From the NCBI GenBank assembly GCA_030267965.1, contig BRYA01000603.1, forward strand, positions 5,377 through 33,378: a stretch of 28,002 bases of DNA, written 5' to 3'. Both the position numbers and the translations under genes were made by a program. This DNA comes from Triparma columacea. Its lineage: Eukaryota; Sar; Bolidophyceae; Parmales; Triparmaceae. This document shows positions 27,056 to 28,002 of the stretch, one piece after another; the stretch's first letter is position 1; each line of letters begins with the position of its first letter. The notes under the pieces are model-generated. The model was not told the DNA's origin. It saw only the letters and a program-made list of their open reading frames with translations, and did not search any database.

Positions 27056-28002
27056 ATGGGCTCGACTAAAGCTGGTGAAACAAGCAATCTTAAGCTGGTA
27101 AGTGTTGTGTGTGTCGTATGTGTATTGTTATAGGCAATCAGGGTGTTATATTGATTAATGGTCTGTTTTGGATAGTTTTTGAGTCCTCATTAGTTAGACC
27201 ACATCGGTGAACGACAACTACATTTATAGGACAATTATCTCAACTAATATACATGTTTGGGGATATACAATGATATACGTACACACACGAACACTATTTT
27301 CTCCTCCACACCAAAATATATTACTCAATACGTACACTAAGAGCTACAAAATAGCTCTGAAATATAACAACTGTCGTCAGCAGCAAATCTTACAGCAGCT
27401 ATCTGTTAAGAATAAGGGTCATACGCGTATCAAACACCCGTAACTCCTCTTAACTCTCCTTGACTTCCCCGTAGCTCCCTCAAATCCACTCACAACGCTC
27501 TATTTACTACCTAATGACCTCCCTAATACCCCCCTCCCTCTCCTTCAATACACACACTCACACCAACAATACAATACAATCACAAAACAGCTCCTCCTAG
27601 TCGCAGCATGGTACGCGGGCAACACCCTGTACAACATCTACAACAAGAAGGCCACCAACGCCATCCACGCCCACTGGTTCGTAGCGTGCGCACAGAACGG
27701 GATCGGCATACTTTGGAGCCTCTTCATGTGGGGATCGGGGATCAGGAAGATGGTAAGACTTGTGGGGGGGAGGGGGGAGGGGGGAACTGAGGAGAGGAGG
27801 AGAGAGAAGGATTGTGATGCTTTCCGATGATGTAAATATACCACGAGCAAAGAAGGTGTATGATATGCGACGTGCATTTCGGAGACACGCGCAATGATTA
27901 AACGCCAGTAAACTACAAATGGCTGCCAAACGACCATACTGAGGAACAAACACATGACAACAACAAGCCATTGTACACTGTACCTTCCTGTCGAAGAGTC
28001 AC
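27056..28002 (+). CDS. Triose-phosphate/phosphate translocator family protein, 5' part
   Basis: Two exons visible: 27056-27097 (MGSTKAGETSNLKL) and 27591-27752, both phase 0, followed by a GTAAGA donor; the rest lies beyond the window or in exons I cannot see. Exon 2 reads VAAWYAGNTLYNIYNKKATN, then AHWFVACAQNGIGILW and MWGSGIRKM, which is the first helix pair of plastid TPT/DMT-type antiporters (WY..N..YNI.NKK.LN...; W..GLRK). These exchange phosphate for triose phosphate or related C3/C6 compounds. There is no signal or transit peptide before the first helix, as reported for diatom translocators of the outer plastid membranes, so an outer location is a reasonable guess. The first intron is long for this window (493 nt) and AT-rich. 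Confidence 0.82.

Noticed and set aside
27207..27443. 78-codon open frame between the translocator exons
   Set aside because: It lies inside an AT-rich intron and shows no protein-like features.

Overview
The window is nuclear DNA of a eukaryote, most likely a photosynthetic stramenopile; a picoplanktonic alga such as a parmalean/bolidophyte (Triparma-like) fits best, but this rests on gene content and style, not on a database match. Supporting signs are a plastid-type triose-phosphate translocator, a PTPS-III-type pteridine enzyme, spliceosomal introns of mostly 70-160 nt with a near-uniform GTGAG donor and CAG acceptor, and very compact genes on both strands. All exon models were built by eye from splice signals and reading-frame continuity.

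Layout. 1-6336 (-): giant uninterrupted ORF, cut by the left edge, with an N-terminal Ala/Pro/Thr/Leu minisatellite, several START-like lipid-binding modules and a multi-pass membrane module. 6337-7352: promoter region with an AT-rich island. 7353-8288 (+): acyl-CoA thioesterase II. 8394-9900 (-): membrane-anchored protein with 19-residue amphipathic repeats. 10293-11477 (+): HAD-IIA hydrolase. 11562-12303 (-): unknown. 12599-13784 (+): 6-pyruvoyl-tetrahydropterin synthase family, PTPS-III type; one intron holds an assembly gap. 13841-16093 (-): ankyrin/coiled-coil protein. 16399-18691 (+): F-box-like/LRR protein. 18743-21574 (-): type II membrane protein with two protein-kinase domains. 21709-23916 (+): multi-pass membrane protein whose membrane module is paralogous to that of the giant protein at the left. 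24113-25732 (+): ABC1/UbiB-family atypical kinase. 25821-26925 (-): 2-oxoglutarate/Fe(II) dioxygenase. 27056 to the right edge (+): triose-phosphate/phosphate translocator, partial.

Thirteen genes alternate strand with a single exception (the membrane protein at 21709 and the ABC1 kinase are in tandem). Convergent stops are only about 50-105 bp apart and several divergent starts 130-390 bp apart, so shared promoters and overlapping 3' ends are likely. There is no operon logic; genes are metabolic, signalling and lipid-related neighbours.

The most novel content is the pair of proteins sharing a membrane module that resembles the XK-related (XKR) scramblase fold, one of them fused to a string of START-like domains. 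A lipid carrier and a possible scramblase on one chain is a testable idea. Second in interest is the membrane-anchored double kinase in which both domains carry D-[FW]-N in place of DFG.
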